Assembly (NCBI GenBank): GCA_910575545.1
Contig: CAJTFH010000008.1
Span: 38,109 to 102,108, forward strand
Direction: 5' to 3'
Length of the DNA stretch: 64,000 nucleotides
Source: Bacteroidales bacterium
GTDB taxonomy: Bacteria; Bacteroidota; Bacteroidia; Bacteroidales; Muribaculaceae
The notes under the pieces were generated by a model. That model saw only the letters and a list, made by a program, of their open reading frames with translations, was not told the DNA's origin and ran no database searches. A program made the translations under genes and the position numbers. Below are positions 1 to 9,410 of the stretch, piece by piece (position 1 is the stretch's first letter; the number at the start of each line of letters is the position of its first letter).

Positions 1-30
1 GAATGATTGGTCGGGATTCTGCAATACGTC

Positions 31-46
31 GGTATAAGCCTCAATG
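31..46. repeat. Left copy of 16-bp direct repeat flanking the IS30 element
   Basis: GGTATAAGCCTCAATG occurs here and again at 1048-1063, on the two sides of the IS30-type element. The simplest reading is a target-site duplication. It is longer than the 2-4 bp usual in IS30 relatives, although long duplications are known for some members. Confidence 0.7.
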
Positions 47-118
47 AAGATTCAAGAACGAAGTGCAAAATTTCGCTCTGAATAGCCCGACAAATTTTGA
101 CGTTCGAGACTTGATGGC

Positions 119-165
119 GGATTGGGGGATGGGGCTTCATAAAGCCACAGCCCCTCCCCCAATCC
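119..165. promoter_or_regulatory. Long hairpin in the leader of the IS30 element
   Basis: The arms 119-136 (GGATTGGGGGATGGGGCT) and 149-165 are complementary except for one bulged base, with a 12-nt loop. This is a GC-rich hairpin upstream of the transposase. No T-run follows, so a classic intrinsic terminator is unlikely. It may block read-through transcription into the transposase, or it may be the original terminator-like feature of the leader. A GC-rich hairpin is found at the same relative place in the remnant near 31520-31565. Confidence 0.6.
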
Positions 166-200
166 GATATTAAGTCGCGCCAAGGATTAGTTTCAACTGA

Positions 201-253
201 CAATACAAAAAAAGGAGACCTAAGTCTCCCTGAGATTAACTAATTTTGTATTG
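201..253 (+). promoter_or_regulatory. Nested hairpin covering the transposase ribosome-binding region
   Basis: An outer stem CAATACAAAA (201-210) with TTTTGTATTG (244-253) encloses an inner perfect 6-bp stem GGAGAC (214-219) with GTCTCC (224-229). The ATG of the transposase follows at 258. The only purine-rich GGAG is locked in the inner stem. This would hide translation signals in long read-through transcripts, a known protective theme in other insertion sequences. Its role here is inference. Confidence 0.5.
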
Positions 254-257
254 CAGT

Positions 258-1041
258 ATGTATCATCAATTAACCTCGCAGCAAAGGTCGCAAATTTTCG
301 CCTTACTGCAAAGAAAGACCCCGAGAAAAGATATCGCCTCTATTGTGGGGTGCAGTCAATCAACACTCAGCCGGGAAATAAGCCGCAACTCGACAGAGAA
401 AGGCAACTATCTGTGGGACAAGGCTCATGACAAGGCGATGGAACGCAGAAAACGAATCACGGCCAAACGCACGAACCACAAAAGTCAGGAACATCCCCGG
501 GAGGGTAAGTATCCATGAACGCCCCGCGGAAGCCGATGGAAAACGGTTCGGATACTGGGAGATGGACACCATCGTGGGCAAAGACGGCAAGGGTGCCATC
601 GTCACTCTTACGGAAAGATGCACGAATATGGTGCTAATGGAAAGACTGCCTCTAGGCAAACATCCCGAACCTCTGGCCAAAGTTGTAATCAGACTCCTGT
701 TCCCTTACAGACACACTGTTCGGTCAATCACCACGGACAACGGATCCGAATTCTGCTGTCACCGGATGATTTCAACGGCTTTGGCTCCAAAGGGTTCCGG
801 GAACCCCAATCTTGTGTTTTTCGCGGACTCATACTCTTCATGGCAGAAAGGTGCCATTGAGAATGCGAACAAGCTCATTAGGCAATATATTCCAAAAGGG
901 ACAGATTTTTCGGTTCTGTCGGATCCCTTCATCCGCAAAATCCAGCACAAAATAAACCGAAGACCTCGCAAAAAACTAAATTTCGATTCTCCTAAAAATG
1001 TTTTCTTTCGTCAAATAGCTAATTTTGCACTTGCCAGTTGA
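258..1041 (+). pseudogene. IS30-family transposase, frameshifted by internal deletion
   Basis: Two frames each match part of an IS30 transposase. The first (from ATG 258) has the N-terminal helix-turn-helix (SQQRSQIFALLQ, IASIVGCSQSTLSREISRN). The second (to the stop at 1041) has the RNase-H-like DDE domain, with WEMDTIVG, TTDNGSEF and the E of KGAIENANKLIRQY. They meet near 480-500, where RTNHK in frame one is directly followed by the frame-two stretch leading to GRVSIHERP. In family members roughly 80-100 residues normally lie between these motifs, so a deletion removed that segment and shifted the frame. Loss of both continuity and the middle segment means the product should be inactive. 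Confidence 0.85.
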
Positions 1042-1047
1042 GAGTAG

Positions 1048-1063
1048 GGTATAAGCCTCAATG
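1048..1063. repeat. Right copy of 16-bp direct repeat flanking the IS30 element
   Basis: Identical to 31-46. This copy contains the last codon and TGA stop of the hybrid two-component regulator gene on the minus strand, so the insertion went into the extreme 3' end of that gene and kept its stop codon. Confidence 0.7.
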
Positions 1064-4000
1064 CTTCGAACTTCGGTATTCTTTCGGTGTCATACCGTAA
1101 ATTTTCTTGAAGTCGGAGTAGAACACCGTCTTGTTGTTCATTCCTATCCGGTATATGATTTCCTGGATGGTGAGGTCGGTGGTGAGGATGAGATTGGCGG
1201 CGTATGAATAGCGGCATTTTTTGACGAATTCGCCGGGAGTATAGGGCGTATATTTTTTGAAGCGGCGGTAGAGTGTGCGTATGTCGGTACCTGTGGCTTC
1301 GGCCAGCCCCGCCGGCGAGAGTTTGTTTTCATTATCGATGTTTTCGCTGATGTGGCGGCGGATGGTGTCGAAGAATTGTTTTCCCTCGTTGGGAATTTTC
1401 AAGCCGGCTTCTACAGTTACGGCGCTTTCCGACGATAGATAGTAGTCTTTGTTGGCTTTCTTGCGTTGAATCAGACGGCCAACGATGGTCAGAAGCATGT
1501 CGGCGTTGAAATTCTTGGTAAGATAAGCATCGGCTCCGGCATTGTAGCCTTCGATTTTGTCCTGCTCGGAGATCTTGGCCGAGAGCACGATTACAGGCAG
1601 TACGCGGGTGTATTTATTTGCACGGATGTATTTTATGAAGTCAAGACCGCTTTCTCCGGGCATCATTATGTCGGTAATGATAAGCGCGGGTATCTGGCGT
1701 TCGATAAATTCACGAGCCTCGCCGGAGTTTGACGCAAAGCTCACTACATAGTCTTTCGACAGGATTTCTGACAGAATCCAGCAGATATCAGGGTTGTCGT
1801 CGACTACCAGGATTTGCGGTTTGTCGGTGAGTTGATTTTCACCGGCTGATTGTTTTGCCATGAAGCCAATTTCCTTTTCGTCGTCGGTATTGACTGTCAT
1901 TTGTGGAAGGGTGACGGTGAAGCAGGTGAATTGGCCTTCGACACTTTCTACTTTTATGTCGCCGCCCAGTTTGACTGTCATCTCATGGCAGATAAACAAT
2001 CCCATCCCATGGCGCGAAGCCATTTCGCGGTATCCGTTGGTGTCGACGTTGTTGAAGACGGCGAATTTGTTGAACAGCAGTTTGCGATCCTCTTCCGATA
2101 TACCTTGGCCGGTGTTGTATACGGAGATTTCAAGACTGTCGTTTGATGTTAAATTTGTGCTCAGACGTATCTCTCCGCCTATAGGCGTGTATTTAAAGGC
2201 GTTGGACATCAGATTGTTGAGGATTTTATTAAGGCACGAAATGTTGGTGTTCCATACCAGTTCGGGCTGTTCCATTCTGATGGTGAAGATGATATCGTTC
2301 CGGCGGGCAATTTCTTCGTATCCGTGTACGCAGCTCTGTATTATATTTTCGATAGTAAAAGGCTGAACTTTAAGGTTTATCAGCCCATCGCCGTCCATAT
2401 ATCTGACGTCGAGTATTTCTTGCACCAGTTCGTTGAGGTGCAGGGTGTTTTTGCTGAGTATGTCGACGTAAGGCTTCATTTTCGCGTCTTTGTTCTCGGC
2501 TGCGAGTTTTTTTAGCGAGTCGCTTACGTTCATGATCATTGTCAGAGGCGTGCAGAATTCGTGGGTTATGTTGGAGAAGAACTCTTTACGGTCGGCGAAG
2601 AGCTGTTCCTGTTCCTTTGCATAGAGTTGGAGTTTGAGCTCTCGCCGCTTGTTGGTGTAAATCTGGCGGGAGCGGTGTACTATGCCAAGTATCAGAAGTA
2701 TAAAAGCCAGAATATAAAGGCTGTAGCTTTGCCATGTGGCATACCATGCGGGCCTAATGTCAAGGGGGAGCATGAATGCTTTTGTAGGAGTGCGTTCGCC
2801 GTCTGTTTCGCAGCGCACATGCAATTTGTACTTCCCTGATTGAAGATTGGTAAATGTCACCGACGGATTGGTTCCGAGGTTGACCCATTCGTCGCTGAGA
2901 CCCTCGAGCTTATACCAGTAGTTGATGAAGTCGCCCGAGATGTAGTCGATGGCGGCGAACGAAATGTTTATTACGTCGTCGCCATCGCTGAACACGAGTC
3001 CGTTTGTAAGATAGTCGTCCTGTGGAGTGCGTTCGATACCGTTGACTCTCAGGCCGGAGAATACAATGTCGATAGGCGAGCCGTCGCTGTTGACGGTATT
3101 ATTGCTCCGGGCGTTTATACATACTATGCCGTTGAGAGCACCGAAAATAATGTCGCCGTTCTTTGGTGAGCGATAACCCGAGTTGTCGCAGAACTCGTTG
3201 ATATCGCCTGCGATACCGCTGGTATTATGGAGACTCGACGTGCTGTAGTTGTATCGCGACAGTCCTTTGTTGGTACTGAGCCATACATCGCCGTTGTCGG
3301 CGGGAATGATTGAGTGTACCATGTCGTTGGGCATACCGTCCTTGACAGTAAGGAATTTAGTAAGCACGGCTTTTTCCGGATTACGGCAGTCGACTATGCC
3401 GCCTCCGATGCTCGATCCGAAGTAGAGAGTGCCGTCGCCCGAATAGGCCAGGCTTATGATATCGCCAAGTCCGGGCAGTGAATTGTTGATGCTCGATAAT
3501 GGCTCGCAACTGCAGGTTTCAATATCGAAGCGTATGATGCCTATACCGCCGCGGCAGCCTATGTACAGGCTGTGGTGGCCGTCGAATGCCAGGGTGTATA
3601 TTTCATCGCAGATGTTCTTGCCTCTTCGGAATGTGTAGTTTTTGGTACTGAGCACCTTGTCGTTGCCATTTGTTACGAGTTTTATAAGTCCGCGCGTAGT
3701 GGATGCTAACCACAGCAATGAGTCCCCCGCCTCATAGAAGTCGTGGATTTGGACTATATCCGGATGTATAAGGTTGTGTATTTCGCACGATTGTCCGTCC
3801 ATATACGATATTCCCGGGCCCGCGCCGGCTATCCATATTCGCCCGGGCTTTATATTGCTTTCTTTGATGGCGAACACCTGATTTGTGGTAAGGTCGCCAG
3901 GGGCGCCGGGATGCTTGCCCAGACATCTTATTCGCTCAGCAGGGATATCTCCCTCTGATGACAAGGTTGGATAGTCGTCGAGTATGTACAGTCCATCCCC

Positions 4001-5149
4001 CTTGGTGCCGATCCACAGATTGTTGCGTGAATCGGTGAAGAATGTGCGGATGGGTTTGGTGAGGTCGGGCAACTGGCTTGAATGTATCGATTTGTAACGC
4101 GAGTTGATATCACACAGTTTATATAGGCCGCGCCCGTCAGTGGCTATCCAGACTAATGGCTGACGATTGTCGTGAAGCAGACTGAATACACCTGCGGTAT
4201 ATATCATCTCTGCTTCGTATGCATTGTCATCATGCAGACGTAAAAGACCACTGTCGAAAAAACCTATTATTATGTCATTGCCATACTGTTCAATTCCTGC
4301 TATTCTTCCCGATTTGGCTATTTCGGCCTTGAGATTTCGTATTAGTCTTACATTGTTGGAAATCTCGTCGTGATAGATGAGGTCGCCCTTATCAGTTACT
4401 ATATAGAATCCGCGCGTTGATGCGAATACATCTACGATCTTATCTTCGCATATCTTAGATTTCTGCCAGGTGAATTTTGCCTGCTGAGGTTTGTAGCCAT
4501 TTGAAAAATCAAAGTGAACTTTGTAGGCATGATTACCCGACGGAAAGAGCCATAGCGTATTGTTGCCTCCCATGAATCCCCGGCAATATGATAGTTTTTC
4601 GACCCATGCCGGCTGATTGTGTGAATGGAATATCTTAGCTTCGGGGTCGTAGTACATAAACTTGTTTTCGGGTGAAAGCGCGAAAGCATGGCCTAAGGTA
4701 TCGCATACCAGGGTATGTCGTACGCCTTTGATCGCTTCATAGTGTTCAATAGCGCAGAGCTTGTCAGTAGAGAACTTATCAAGACCCATGGTCGTCAATA
4801 CCCACAGATTGCCCTTCTGGGCCTTATGAAGTTTGGTTATAACGTTTCCGGTAAGGGAAGATCTGTTACCTATCTCGTGACGGAACACGCGTATATTCTT
4901 GCCGTCATATCGATTCAGACCGTCGTATGTTCCAAGCCAGAGGAAACCTTTGTCGTCTTGTTCCATAGTCATCACGGAATTATTCGACAACGACTCTATA
5001 TTCGAGGCACGGTGGATGTCGGGAGCAGCCGCTGATATATTTTGCGACAGCGTCAATAATAATGTCAGGCTGGATAGCAGCGTCCGTGCGGTCGCGAATA
5101 ATGAGGCGGCTTTGGTTTGGATTAACTTGAAATTGATAGTATTTTTCAT
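1058..5149 (-). CDS. Hybrid two-component system regulator (periplasmic sensor, histidine kinase, receiver, AraC-type DNA-binding domain)
   Basis: One-protein sensor and regulator of a glycan utilization locus; it senses oligosaccharide in the periplasm and activates the divergent susC/susD operon. Numbering from M at 5149: signal peptide 1-40; two-component beta-propeller blades 45-690 (first repeat LSNNSVMTMEQDDKGFLWLG); Y_Y_Y domain about 700-765; one membrane helix near 808-824; HisKA with phospho-acceptor His863 in NITHEFCTPL; HATPase with NTGQGI and GMGLFICHE; receiver with Asp1160 in IITDIMMPG; C-terminal AraC helix-turn-helix ending in YGMTPKEYRSSKH. The H box has Cys where Arg is usual (HELRTPL). 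An upstream in-frame start at 5170 lies close to or before the predicted transcription start, so 5149 is preferred. The stop codon lies in the duplicated target of the IS30 insertion. Confidence 0.95.
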   Translation of the reverse strand: MKNTINFKLIQTKAASLFATARTLLSSLTLLLTLSQNISAAAPDIHRASNIESLSNNSVMTMEQDDKGFLWLGTYDGLNRYDGKNIRVFRHEIGNRSSLTGNVITKLHKAQKGNLWVLTTMGLDKFSTDKLCAIEHYEAIKGVRHTLVCDTLGHAFALSPENKFMYYDPEAKIFHSHNQPAWVEKLSYCRGFMGGNNTLWLFPSGNHAYKVHFDFSNGYKPQQAKFTWQKSKICEDKIVDVFASTRGFYIVTDKGDLIYHDEISNNVRLIRNLKAEIAKSGRIAGIEQYGNDIIIGFFDSGLLRLHDDNAYEAEMIYTAGVFSLLHDNRQPLVWIATDGRGLYKLCDINSRYKSIHSSQLPDLTKPIRTFFTDSRNNLWIGTKGDGLYILDDYPTLSSEGDIPAERIRCLGKHPGAPGDLTTNQVFAIKESNIKPGRIWIAGAGPGISYMDGQSCEIHNLIHPDIVQIHDFYEAGDSLLWLASTTRGLIKLVTNGNDKVLSTKNYTFRRGKNICDEIYTLAFDGHHSLYIGCRGGIGIIRFDIETCSCEPLSSINNSLPGLGDIISLAYSGDGTLYFGSSIGGGIVDCRNPEKAVLTKFLTVKDGMPNDMVHSIIPADNGDVWLSTNKGLSRYNYSTSSLHNTSGIAGDINEFCDNSGYRSPKNGDIIFGALNGIVCINARSNNTVNSDGSPIDIVFSGLRVNGIERTPQDDYLTNGLVFSDGDDVINISFAAIDYISGDFINYWYKLEGLSDEWVNLGTNPSVTFTNLQSGKYKLHVRCETDGERTPTKAFMLPLDIRPAWYATWQSYSLYILAFILLILGIVHRSRQIYTNKRRELKLQLYAKEQEQLFADRKEFFSNITHEFCTPLTMIMNVSDSLKKLAAENKDAKMKPYVDILSKNTLHLNELVQEILDVRYMDGDGLINLKVQPFTIENIIQSCVHGYEEIARRNDIIFTIRMEQPELVWNTNISCLNKILNNLMSNAFKYTPIGGEIRLSTNLTSNDSLEISVYNTGQGISEEDRKLLFNKFAVFNNVDTNGYREMASRHGMGLFICHEMTVKLGGDIKVESVEGQFTCFTVTLPQMTVNTDDEKEIGFMAKQSAGENQLTDKPQILVVDDNPDICWILSEILSKDYVVSFASNSGEAREFIERQIPALIITDIMMPGESGLDFIKYIRANKYTRVLPVIVLSAKISEQDKIEGYNAGADAYLTKNFNADMLLTIVGRLIQRKKANKDYYLSSESAVTVEAGLKIPNEGKQFFDTIRRHISENIDNENKLSPAGLAEATGTDIRTLYRRFKKYTPYTPGEFVKKCRYSYAANLILTTDLTIQEIIYRIGMNNKTVFYSDFKKIYGMTPKEYRSSKH

Positions 5150-5172
5150 GGCAATGTCGTATCTTGACAATG

Positions 5173-5204
5173 CAAAATTAGTGAAATTTTTCTATTTTGT
5201 CAAT
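5173..5204 (-). promoter_or_regulatory. Predicted promoter of the hybrid two-component regulator
   Basis: On the minus strand a -7 box TAATTTTG (5173-5180) matches the Bacteroidetes consensus TAnnTTTG. A TTGACA-like -33 box (5199-5204) lies about 20 bp further up. Transcription would start near 5166, leaving a short leader before the ATG at 5149. Confidence 0.55.
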
Positions 5205-5415
5205 ATACAGTAATAAGTATACAATACATCCTCGCAAAAAAAAACACTACAAGTTTTATTCATATTTTGTGACAAATTAGCACTGACGAGTGGTGATGAA
5301 CCATTTTGGCACAAACCAATAACCTTATGACGTCATTTTGCCACACTATATCTACTATAAACTGTAATTTTACACCATCATAAGTTAACCAATAAAAGAC
5401 CTCTCGCCCGAAACC

Positions 5416-8400
5416 ATGAAAAAATTCGCAATCGGTATTACCTGTCTCCTTCTGCCTGCAGTCTCAGCGATAGCGCAGGCCGACAGTAAGACCCTGCTCT
5501 TTATCCCGAACTCACATCTGGACACTCAATGGAACTGGGATGTGGTGACCACTATCGACGAATATGTAAAAAACACACTCTGCGATAATATCGCATTGCT
5601 GGACAAATACCCCAGCTTCCGTTTCAATTTCGAAGGCGCCATCCGCTACAAGTGGATGAAAGAGTATTATCCGGTTCAATATGCCCGTTTGCAAAGTTTT
5701 ATCGACTCCGGTCGCTGGAATATCTCGGGCTGCGCGGTGGATGCCAACGACGTGATGGTGTCGTCGGCTGAATCCATAATACGCAACTGGCTGTATGGCT
5801 CGGTGTACTACAAGAAAGAATTCGGCGTTCGCGGCGGTCACGACGTGATGCTTCCCGATTGCTTCGGATTCCCCTATACGCTGCCGTCGCTGGCTGCTCA
5901 CTGCGGCATGACGGGCTTTCACACCGCAAAGTTGGGATGGGGTTCGGCGGTATACGACATTCTGCCACCTTTCGGTATATGGCAGGGCGTCGACGGCTCG
6001 CAAATCTATGCCGTATACAAACCTCATGCCTACGACTCTCACGAAGAGTACAACAAGGATATGGCCAATGATGCCGCCATTTCAAGAATAATATCCGACA
6101 ACTACGAAAATTACGGGGTCGCAGCCGAGGTACGGTATGTGGGGCCGCGCAGCGATCATGGCGGCGCACTGCACGACCAGTCGGGCAGCAGCGGTGAGAA
6201 TACCCCCTACTGGCTCAACTATAGTGTGGCTTCAAAGGGCCCTGTAAGCGTTAAACTCGCCACACCCGACGAGGTTTTCGAGCATCTTGCACTCTATAAG
6301 AACGATAAATACCACATTTATGACGGCGAACTGCCCATGCGTGTGCATGGTGTGGGAGCCTATACCTCACAAGCTGTGCTCAAGCGCTGGAATCGCCGCA
6401 ACGAATTGCTGGCCGATGCCGCCGAAAAAGCATCGGTGGCGGCCGAATGGCTTGGCGTCTCAGCCTATCCTTCTGAGAATCTGCGCACTGCATGGATGAA
6501 TAATCTATGGCAAGCACACCACGATGGCATAACGGGCACGTCGATACCCAAGGCATACGTCTATTCTCAGAACGAATATGCACTGGTAAACAAGACGTTC
6601 GGCGACATATTTATCAATGCTGCCGGAGCATTTACCGCGTCGCTCGACACACGCGCCGAGGGTAAGCCGATAGTACTCTATAATCCGCTGTCATTTGAAC
6701 GCCATGATGTGGCTGAGGTGCAGATGGTATGTGCATCGCGCCCTACTGATGTGCGCGTATTGGGTCCTGACGGCAAGGAAGTTCTCGCTCAGGTAGCAGG
6801 ATATGATGCGGCTACCTCGATGGCTACAATAGCCTTTGAGGCCACCGTGTCCTCGCTGGGTTATGCAGTATACGACGTGCGCATAGGCGAGAAATGTACG
6901 CTCACCTCTGATCTTAAGCTTGATAAGGAATCGATGCAGATTACAAACGGCTCTTATCGCTATGGACTGAATGCCAACGGCGACTGCAACATATACGATC
7001 TGACAGCCAATCGACTGCTTATGGGTTATGTGTCGATGGTGATGCTCGACGACACATCCGACAGTTGGCCGGCCTGGGAAATCACATACGAGACGGTTGC
7101 CGGCCCGGTTAAAGCCACAGTCGACGAGAATGTCGAAATAAGTGTAGCCGAAGACGGGCCGCTGCGCAAGTCGATTCGTGTATCGCGTCAAAAAAACGGC
7201 AGCCGCTTTGTACATTATATAATAGTGAACGCATTGAACGACCGTGTTGATATGGTCAACGAGGTCGACTGGAACACCCGTAGTACCCTGCTTAAACTAA
7301 ACGTGCCATTGCGCTCGAGTGCAGATGCCGCGACCTACGATCTCTCACTCGGCACCATTACCCGCGGACTTAGCACATCACAGCATTATGAGATGCAAGG
7401 GCACCAATGGGCCGACGTGGCTTGCGGCGCCGATGCCGGAGTTTCGGTACTCAACGACTCGAAATATGGCTGGGATATGCCCAAGGCAGGTAACCTGCGT
7501 CTGTCGCTCATACATACTCCAAAAGCCTCGAATTATGCCTACCAGCAGTTTCAGGATATAGGCGATCATCGCTTTACGGTTGCTTTCTTCCCCCATAAAG
7601 GCAGCTGGGGCGTCCCCACACAGCAGCAGGCAGCAATGCTCAATCAGCCGCTGATGGCTTTTGAAGCCCCCGGGCACAATGGTGCTATGGGTAAGGAATT
7701 CTCATTCGCCACTGTTGATACTCCCGATGTCGCCATCAAGGCTTTGAAGAAAGCTGAGATGACCGACGAATATATAATCCGCGCGTATGAACTTACCGGC
7801 GAAGACCGCGCTGATGTCAAGATCGAATTCCCTGCTGATATCCTGAGCGCCCGCGAAGTGAACGGACTTGAAGAAGATCTGCCTGAGGCTCCTGCAGTAA
7901 ATATAAGCGGTAAGACGATGACTTTCAACGTCGGCCATTATAGCCTCAGGACTTTTGCCGTGCGTCTGGCATCCCCATCTGCGAATGTGGAAACAGCAGC
8001 CCCGGAGTCGGCGTATGTCAATCTTGATTACGATACCGACATCATGAGTGGCGACAACGCCATCTCAGATGCTACAAGAGGTATAGTCAAAGCCTTCCCC
8101 GCCGAACTTATGGCCGATTACATCACCGCCGGCGATATCTCCTTCGCTATCGGCAGTCGGGCCACCGGCGCCAATAACGCATTGAGTTGCCACGGACAGA
8201 CACTCGCACTCAATCGCCGCAACGGCCACAGCAAGCTCTATCTGCTTGCTCTGTCGACCGAGGCCGAAGGCAGCCAGGCCATTTTCACCATCGGTGACCA
8301 GACAGCTACCTTCGAGGTGCCTTACTACGGCGGCTACGTAGGCCAGGCCAAGTCGGCCTTCAATTTCGGATCGGAATATCGCCGCGATGAAGTAGCCTTC

Positions 8401-9372
8401 ACCGCCACCCATAGCCACAACGTAGCCGCGCGCAAAAACGACACATTTGGTTTCCTATATATATATAAGTATGCATTGGCATTGCCGGAAGGTGTGGACG
8501 AAATTGTCCTGCCCGACAGTAAGGGACTCTATCTGATCGCCGCCACGCTCAGCGACAACAACCACGACGATGCGCGTGTGGCATCGGAAGTCCATACCTT
8601 CCCCGCCGCCAATGAACTAGCCACCGCCACCCAGAGTTTTGACGACGGACGACTCACACCCGACGTCATAACGGCCAGTGGCTATGTGAACAATTCGGAG
8701 AGCCCCGCCAAGGCCAACGACGGCGACTCGTTCAGCAAGTGGTGCTGCACTTCGGCCAATGGCTGGCTCGAATACAGCTTCGACAAGGACGTAGTTGTAA
8801 ATCGTTGGGCGCTTCTCAATGCCGCCGTTGAAAGCCTCGATATGGTTACGAGAGACTTTACCGTGCAGTATTACGATGGCTCGACATGGAAGACACTCAG
8901 CAATGTCGCCGGCAATACCGACAACTATGTCAGCCGGTCGGTCAATCCCGTCACTGCAAGCCGCTTCCGTCTTCAGGTAAGTGTTGGCGGGCAGGGCGGA
9001 GACCGAACAGCACGAATCTATGAGTTTGCTCTCTACGGCCACTATGTCGATGGCTCCGGCATAGAAAACGTTACGGCCGTAAGCGCCGACTGCGCTATCG
9101 AATTGCTCGGCAACATGCCCAATCCTTGCAACGGCGAAGCCGACGTGCAATATACAGTGCCCGAAGGAATGTCGGACCTCGTACTGAATGTCTACGACCT
9201 CACCGGCAAGCTTCTTCAACGCACCAGTCTGCCTGTCAATGACGGCAATGCCGGAACATACCGCAGCCGTGTGGCTTTCGCCATCAGCGAAGGCATGTAC
9301 CTCTATATCCTCGTTGGCACATGCAACGACATACAGATACAATCAAATTCGAAGAAATTATTAGTCAAATAA
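5416..9372 (+). CDS. GH38 family alpha-mannosidase with discoidin-like domain and T9SS sorting domain
   Basis: Secreted 1318-residue glycoside hydrolase that releases alpha-linked mannose. Signal peptide 1-20 (MKKFAIGITCLLLP...AIAQ). The GH38 catalytic domain starts at once: metal-binding His34 and Asp36 in NSHLDTQWNW, predicted nucleophile Asp148 in LPDCFGFP, and HHDGITGTS (His368-369, Asp370), the conserved GH38 metal-site motif. All key residues are present. GH38 C-terminal beta domains run to about 870. A discoidin/F5-8-type carbohydrate-binding domain lies at 1070-1212 (ending FALYGHY). A type A T9SS C-terminal domain occupies about 1233-1318 (NPCNGEADVQYTVPEG ... KKLLVK). It is the first gene of the locus, divergent from the regulator, with no clear TAnnTTTG box in the 266-bp gap. 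The two-domain tail makes it longer than simple GH38 enzymes. Confidence 0.93.
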   Translation: MKKFAIGITCLLLPAVSAIAQADSKTLLFIPNSHLDTQWNWDVVTTIDEYVKNTLCDNIALLDKYPSFRFNFEGAIRYKWMKEYYPVQYARLQSFIDSGRWNISGCAVDANDVMVSSAESIIRNWLYGSVYYKKEFGVRGGHDVMLPDCFGFPYTLPSLAAHCGMTGFHTAKLGWGSAVYDILPPFGIWQGVDGSQIYAVYKPHAYDSHEEYNKDMANDAAISRIISDNYENYGVAAEVRYVGPRSDHGGALHDQSGSSGENTPYWLNYSVASKGPVSVKLATPDEVFEHLALYKNDKYHIYDGELPMRVHGVGAYTSQAVLKRWNRRNELLADAAEKASVAAEWLGVSAYPSENLRTAWMNNLWQAHHDGITGTSIPKAYVYSQNEYALVNKTFGDIFINAAGAFTASLDTRAEGKPIVLYNPLSFERHDVAEVQMVCASRPTDVRVLGPDGKEVLAQVAGYDAATSMATIAFEATVSSLGYAVYDVRIGEKCTLTSDLKLDKESMQITNGSYRYGLNANGDCNIYDLTANRLLMGYVSMVMLDDTSDSWPAWEITYETVAGPVKATVDENVEISVAEDGPLRKSIRVSRQKNGSRFVHYIIVNALNDRVDMVNEVDWNTRSTLLKLNVPLRSSADAATYDLSLGTITRGLSTSQHYEMQGHQWADVACGADAGVSVLNDSKYGWDMPKAGNLRLSLIHTPKASNYAYQQFQDIGDHRFTVAFFPHKGSWGVPTQQQAAMLNQPLMAFEAPGHNGAMGKEFSFATVDTPDVAIKALKKAEMTDEYIIRAYELTGEDRADVKIEFPADILSAREVNGLEEDLPEAPAVNISGKTMTFNVGHYSLRTFAVRLASPSANVETAAPESAYVNLDYDTDIMSGDNAISDATRGIVKAFPAELMADYITAGDISFAIGSRATGANNALSCHGQTLALNRRNGHSKLYLLALSTEAEGSQAIFTIGDQTATFEVPYYGGYVGQAKSAFNFGSEYRRDEVAFTATHSHNVAARKNDTFGFLYIYKYALALPEGVDEIVLPDSKGLYLIAATLSDNNHDDARVASEVHTFPAANELATATQSFDDGRLTPDVITASGYVNNSESPAKANDGDSFSKWCCTSANGWLEYSFDKDVVVNRWALLNAAVESLDMVTRDFTVQYYDGSTWKTLSNVAGNTDNYVSRSVNPVTASRFRLQVSVGGQGGDRTARIYEFALYGHYVDGSGIENVTAVSADCAIELLGNMPNPCNGEADVQYTVPEGMSDLVLNVYDLTGKLLQRTSLPVNDGNAGTYRSRVAFAISEGMYLYILVGTCNDIQIQSNSKKLLVK

Positions 9373-9410
9373 TTCAGTAAACCAAAGTTATTAACAAATT
9401 TTATTCAAGC

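Larger units (their letters stand above)
47..1047 (+). mobile_element. IS30-family insertion element, internally deleted
   Basis: The element is about 1.0 kb and lies between two 16-bp direct repeats. Its ends carry imperfect inverted repeats: the left end at 51-72 and the complement of the right end near 1024-1045 share the core AAGTGCAAAATT. The same core and the neighbouring TCAACTGGC are found at the end of a second IS30-like remnant at 31175-31195. It encodes one transposase that is broken by an internal deletion. The 210-bp leader contains two strong hairpins. Confidence 0.8.

Noticed and set aside
5205..5415. Promoter for the GH38-susCD operon
   Set aside because: Only near-matches to TAnnTTTG (such as TAATTTTA at about 5368) without a -33 box at the right spacing; the operon is probably activated by the hybrid regulator from a weak promoter that I cannot place.
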